Below, one piece after another: positions 46,253 to 49,432 of a DNA stretch of 49,432 nucleotides; within the stretch, counting starts at the first letter, position 1, and each line of letters begins with the position of its first letter. Below the pieces are notes generated by a model. That model made no database searches. It had not been told where the DNA came from and saw only the letters and a program-made list of their open reading frames with translations. The position numbers and the translations under genes are program-made. The DNA is from a bacterium (GTDB lineage Bacteria > Calditrichota > Calditrichia > RBG-13-44-9 > J042): the NCBI GenBank assembly GCA_015485355.1, contig WFTQ01000090.1, positions 1 to 49,432 on the forward strand. Reading direction: 5' to 3'.

Positions 46253-48007
46253 TCAGTCACCCAGGGCTTCCAGAATGCGCCGGCGGATGCCTTCCTGCAG
46301 GTCGCGATTTTCCCGGGCATTGGTGTGAACTTCGATCAGGGTAGACCGGGATTGGTGAAGGGCCGCCTGATATTCCCGTTGTAACGCATCCAGGGACGTG
46401 GGATTTCGATATGCCATTCCAGCGAAAGAAGCCAGTTTTTCGAACGTCAGGTGATGGGGGGTGCGGAAAAAGGGTTCAAACACGTCCTGAAACCGGGCGA
46501 TGGGGAGAAATTCAAAAATTCCGCCCCCGTGGTTGTTCACCACAATAAGGAGCACGGGAACAGTCACGCGCTGAACCAGAAGCAGGGAATTCATATCGTG
46601 AAGTACCGACAGGTCGCCGACAATCGCGGTTAACGGTTGTTGCCGGCCGACGGCCAGGCCCGTTGCCGTGGCGATGAGTCCGTCAATTCCGCTGGCACCC
46701 CGATTACCTTCCACCCGGAGGTTTTTGCCTGCCGGCGGCGAGAACATGTCCAGCTCCCGAATGGGCATGCTGTTCCCGGCGAAAAGCAGATGCGTTTCGG
46801 GCACAAGGGTGGCAATCAGTCGAGCGACGGAAATTTCAGAAATCCGGGGAAAGGCGGCCAGTGCTTCTTTCAGAATGGCGGCCACACGCCGATTGGCCTG
46901 CTTCAGTTTCTGTAGAACGGATGAGGGGGGCACAGGAATTTCGGTCCCAAACAGACGCTCCACAAACGGCTCCAGCTCGGCCTGCAGCCGCAGGGTGATG
47001 CAGTGGCCGGGATCGTGCCGTGCCGGATGGGGGGCAACGTGAATGTAATGCCGGGGAGGATAGGCTTCCAGCCACTGCAGGTAACGTTTGGAAGTGACCG
47101 GACTCCCCAGGTGCAGAATGGTATCGACGTTCAGTTGTTTTTGAAGGGTTTTCGAGTGCAGCAGCTGGTCAAAGTAAGGGATGACGGGAAATGCTTCCGA
47201 AAGCAGACGCATCCCGGAACGAATGTCTGCAAAGACCGGCCAGTTAAGGCGGCGAATCAATTTAACCAATGCCTGAAAGGGATCGCGGATCCCGGGCCAC
47301 CCCAGAACAATCAGACCCCGTCGGCTGCCCAGCAGGAGCGTTTTGATCCGGCGGATGGGGTCATCCGAGGGGATAGATGGGGCTTGGCTGTAAGCGGTGT
47401 AAGGGCGGGAGCTTTCCTGCCACCCTTTCAGCTTACGAAGGTAGCGCGCAGGAACCGTTTCGGGCGTGGGGGCCAGCGGTTCCCGGAACATGCAGTTGAG
47501 GTGTACCGGGCCTGGAGGGGTGGCCATTGCCCGATGCCACGATTGATCCACCGTCGTCAACACCATAGTCGGGGGAATCTGAAAGTCGGGTGCCGGCAAG
47601 TCGAATTCCCAACGGACGTAATGCGTGTAAATTCCCGGTTGCCGGATGGTTTGGTTGGCTCCGGTGTCCCTGAGCTCCGGAGGGCGGTCGGCCGTGAGCA
47701 GCAGCATGGGAATGCCCTCCAGGGAGGCTTCGATGACGGCCGGGAGATAATTGGCGGCCGCCGTGCCCGAGGTGCAGATGAGAACCGCAGGCCTCCCCGT
47801 GGCACGGGCGTAACCCAGGGCATGGAAAGCCGCCCCCCGCTCGTCGTAGGCAATCAGGTGCTCAGTCCGGGGATGGCGGGCTACCGCTACGGTTAAAGGG
47901 GTGGAGCGGGAACCCGGGGAAATGACAAAATAAGAAGCCCCCAGGCGCAGCAATTCCTCAACAATCAAACTGGCCCAAAGGGTATTTCGATTGGTGCGGT
48001 CAATCAC
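46253..48007 (-). CDS. menD: SEPHCHC synthase MenD
   Basis: 584 residues. Thiamine-diphosphate enzyme: 'FVISPGSRSTPLTVAVARH' and 'LICTSGTAAANYLPAVIEAS' (N-terminal ThDP domain), 'MPIRELDMFSPPAG', 'GNRGASGIDGLIATATGLAV' and 'AIVGDLSVLHDMNSLLL' with 'NNHGGGIFEFLP' (C-terminal ThDP/Mg site). Joins 2-oxoglutarate and isochorismate. Starts with GTG at 48007, preceded by GGAAGGAAAG. Follows menF on the same strand with a 276-nt gap. Confidence 0.96.
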   Translation of the reverse strand: MIDRTNRNTLWASLIVEELLRLGASYFVISPGSRSTPLTVAVARHPRTEHLIAYDERGAAFHALGYARATGRPAVLICTSGTAAANYLPAVIEASLEGIPMLLLTADRPPELRDTGANQTIRQPGIYTHYVRWEFDLPAPDFQIPPTMVLTTVDQSWHRAMATPPGPVHLNCMFREPLAPTPETVPARYLRKLKGWQESSRPYTAYSQAPSIPSDDPIRRIKTLLLGSRRGLIVLGWPGIRDPFQALVKLIRRLNWPVFADIRSGMRLLSEAFPVIPYFDQLLHSKTLQKQLNVDTILHLGSPVTSKRYLQWLEAYPPRHYIHVAPHPARHDPGHCITLRLQAELEPFVERLFGTEIPVPPSSVLQKLKQANRRVAAILKEALAAFPRISEISVARLIATLVPETHLLFAGNSMPIRELDMFSPPAGKNLRVEGNRGASGIDGLIATATGLAVGRQQPLTAIVGDLSVLHDMNSLLLVQRVTVPVLLIVVNNHGGGIFEFLPIARFQDVFEPFFRTPHHLTFEKLASFAGMAYRNPTSLDALQREYQAALHQSRSTLIEVHTNARENRDLQEGIRRRILEALGD

Positions 48008-48110
48008 GGCTTTCCTTCCTGCGTCGGCTCGGAAAGGCTAAAATTAGAGTACCCGAGCGAAAATAAAAAGCATTTTTCATTATTCCCTGTGGTGTGAGGG
48101 GGGATGAAAA

Positions 48111-48126
48111 TCCCTCCGCGGAGGGA
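48111..48126. other. Perfect 16-nt palindrome between menF and menD
   Basis: TCCCTCCGCGGAGGGA. On the minus strand it is followed by TTTTCATCC, so it could be a weak terminator or pause site after menF, or a protein-binding site upstream of menD. Confidence 0.35.
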
Positions 48127-48283
48127 ATCCAGGGCCTTGTCCGTTCGTCAGAGCATTGGGGAACTACCCGCGAATTGGATTGGGCGGCGCCTTTCTCCGG
48201 AAAATGAGAACCCCGGAGGAATGGATCGCTCCCGGTATCGTCAAAACGCCTTCGCACCTCGCCCGGGGCAGTGGCCGGGTTGG

Positions 48284-49432
48284 CTATCGCTTTCCGTTCA
48301 TTCGCTGAACGATGGTGAGGAAGTTGCTGATTTTGTTTTCAATTTCTTCCCACTCGGCTTCTGCGGTGGAACCTTCCACGATGCCCCCGCCGGCGTACAG
48401 ATGCAAGCGGTGGTCTTCGATCAGGCCGGTACGGATGGCTACGGCGAATTCCGCCTCGTTCCGGCTTACCCAGCCCACCGGTGCCGCATACCAGCCCCGC
48501 TGAAAAGGCTCCAGTTTCTCGATCTCGGTTTCCGAATTCAGGGTGGGATATCCTCCCACTGCAGGTGTGGGATGCAAACGGGAAAGAAGTTGAGCATCGG
48601 AGATATGGGGCTGTAACCGACCCCACAGCCTTTTACACAAATGCTGCACCCGGGTGAGTTTTAACACGGATGCCCGGCTGTCCACCGCGTAGGATTGGCA
48701 CACACCGGCGAGCACTTCGCGTATGCTTTGTACCACATAATCGTGTTCCCGGATATCTTTGGACGAATGCAGTAGCGTTTCCGCCAGCCGGCGGTCTTGG
48801 GCCTCCGTTAGTCCGCGGGGACGGGTCCCGGCGATGGCCTCGGTTTCAATTTTGCGGCCCACCCGATGATACAGACGCTCCGGAGAAGCCCCCAGAAACG
48901 CCGATCCCGGCGACGGCTGAAAACAAAAATGATAGGTTTCCGGCGAAGCCTGGGAAAGCCGTTTCAAAATTTCTAAAGGATGCAGGTCTTCTTCGAATTC
49001 GAAGGTGGAGCGGCGTGCCAACACAATCTTCTCGAAACTGCCCGAACGAATTTTTTGCAACGCCTGCTCAATCATCTCAGACCAGTCGCGATAGCCCGGG
49101 GTATCCAACCGTCGATGGTAGCGGGGGATTGTAACATCGATTTCGGAATCGTCCCATACCACCTGCTCCAGAAAATCCAGAATCCGTTCCCGCTGAAGCG
49201 ATAGCGGCTCCCGCGGATGGAGTTTAAGATTGAGTGCCAGATAGGATCGTTCGTTTTCCCGGAAGATTTCCAGTTGAGGAAGCACGAACCAGTAAGCGCC
49301 GAAGTCGGCCCAGAAAGGATCCTCGTTCAGACGGGGACTGAACTGGAATCCTCCTAAGTAGCGCAAGCGGGGAAGCTCCGCATCGAAATGGGCCTGGATT
49401 TGGCGAAAAATATGCGTGAATCCCTCCCGCAC
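48284..49432 (-). CDS. menF: Isochorismate synthase MenF, 5' end beyond the window
   Basis: 382 visible residues; family members are 430-460, so roughly 50-80 N-terminal residues lie off the right edge, and the apparent GTG at the edge is unlikely to be the start. Chorismate-binding fold: 'YRDWSEMIEQALQKIRSGSF', 'KIVLARRSTF', 'PGSAFLGASPERLYHRVG', 'IETEAIAGTRPRGLTEAQD', 'HDYVVQSIREVLAGV', 'LHPTPAVGGYPT' and 'YAAPVGWVSRNEAEFAVAIR', 'YAGGGIVEGSTAEAEWEEIE'. Converts chorismate to isochorismate, the entry step of classical menaquinone synthesis. Confidence 0.95.
   Translation of the reverse strand: MREGFTHIFRQIQAHFDAELPRLRYLGGFQFSPRLNEDPFWADFGAYWFVLPQLEIFRENERSYLALNLKLHPREPLSLQRERILDFLEQVVWDDSEIDVTIPRYHRRLDTPGYRDWSEMIEQALQKIRSGSFEKIVLARRSTFEFEEDLHPLEILKRLSQASPETYHFCFQPSPGSAFLGASPERLYHRVGRKIETEAIAGTRPRGLTEAQDRRLAETLLHSSKDIREHDYVVQSIREVLAGVCQSYAVDSRASVLKLTRVQHLCKRLWGRLQPHISDAQLLSRLHPTPAVGGYPTLNSETEIEKLEPFQRGWYAAPVGWVSRNEAEFAVAIRTGLIEDHRLHLYAGGGIVEGSTAEAEWEEIENKISNFLTIVQRMNGKR

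Noticed and set aside
48008-48283. Possible promoter for menD in the menF-menD gap
   Set aside because: AT-rich bases before menD contain partial -10-like strings but no -35 box at acceptable spacing.

Overview
The window looks like a piece of chromosome from a Gram-negative, menaquinone-using, sulfur-metabolising bacterium. Features that fit the FCB / Calditrichota-like lineages: an exported protein ending in a 'YPNPFNP' por-secretion-type C-terminal domain, SecA with enlarged insertions, lipobox proteins, a LysM envelope protein and a TonB/AgmX-type C-terminal domain. The phylum is inferred from these markers, not proven. No tRNA, rRNA or CRISPR array was recognised.

Left part (1-14.6 kb, mostly + strand): the end of an AgmX/PglI-type protein; a thioredoxin-coupled arsenate reductase on the minus strand; aspS; a small coiled-coil lipoprotein and a LysM protein behind a good sigma-70 promoter; phoH; an acetyl-CoA acetyltransferase; a short non-coding relic that resembles the two ends of a group II intron; nusB; a metallophosphoesterase; secA; and the exported protein with the secretion-type tail. 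From 14.8 to 19.3 kb the minus strand carries a GCS2-type carboxylate-amine ligase, adenosine deaminase, a TPR lipoprotein and an MtaD/TrzN-type deaminase. A glycolytic operon gapA-pgk-tpiA follows, then a membrane histidine kinase and NtrC-type regulator pair that sits directly behind a textbook sigma-54 promoter.

The centrepiece (26.5-40 kb, + strand) is a sulfur-oxidising heterodisulfide-reductase-like (sHdr) cluster of the 'type II' layout: a TusA-like paralogue without the active-site Cys, TusA, DsrE3A, an sHdr-type lipoate-protein ligase, a small unknown protein, a second DsrE3 protein, a GcvH-like lipoate-binding protein (LbpA), sHdrC1, sHdrB1, sHdrA, sHdrH, a fused sHdrC2-B2 (sHdrB3), EtfB, EtfA and a membrane Etf:menaquinone oxidoreductase (EMO). 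The model is: sulfane sulfur is passed by TusA/DsrE3 to the sHdr complex; LbpA-bound lipoate takes part in oxidation; electrons leave by EtfAB and EMO into menaquinone. A palindrome-rich promoter region lies upstream and is a plausible control point.

The right end (40.35-49.4 kb, minus strand) is a complete classical menaquinone set in the order menF (partial), menD, menH, menB, menA, menC, menE, convergent with the sHdr/EMO cluster. It supplies the quinone that EMO would reduce, which makes the two adjacent blocks functionally coherent.
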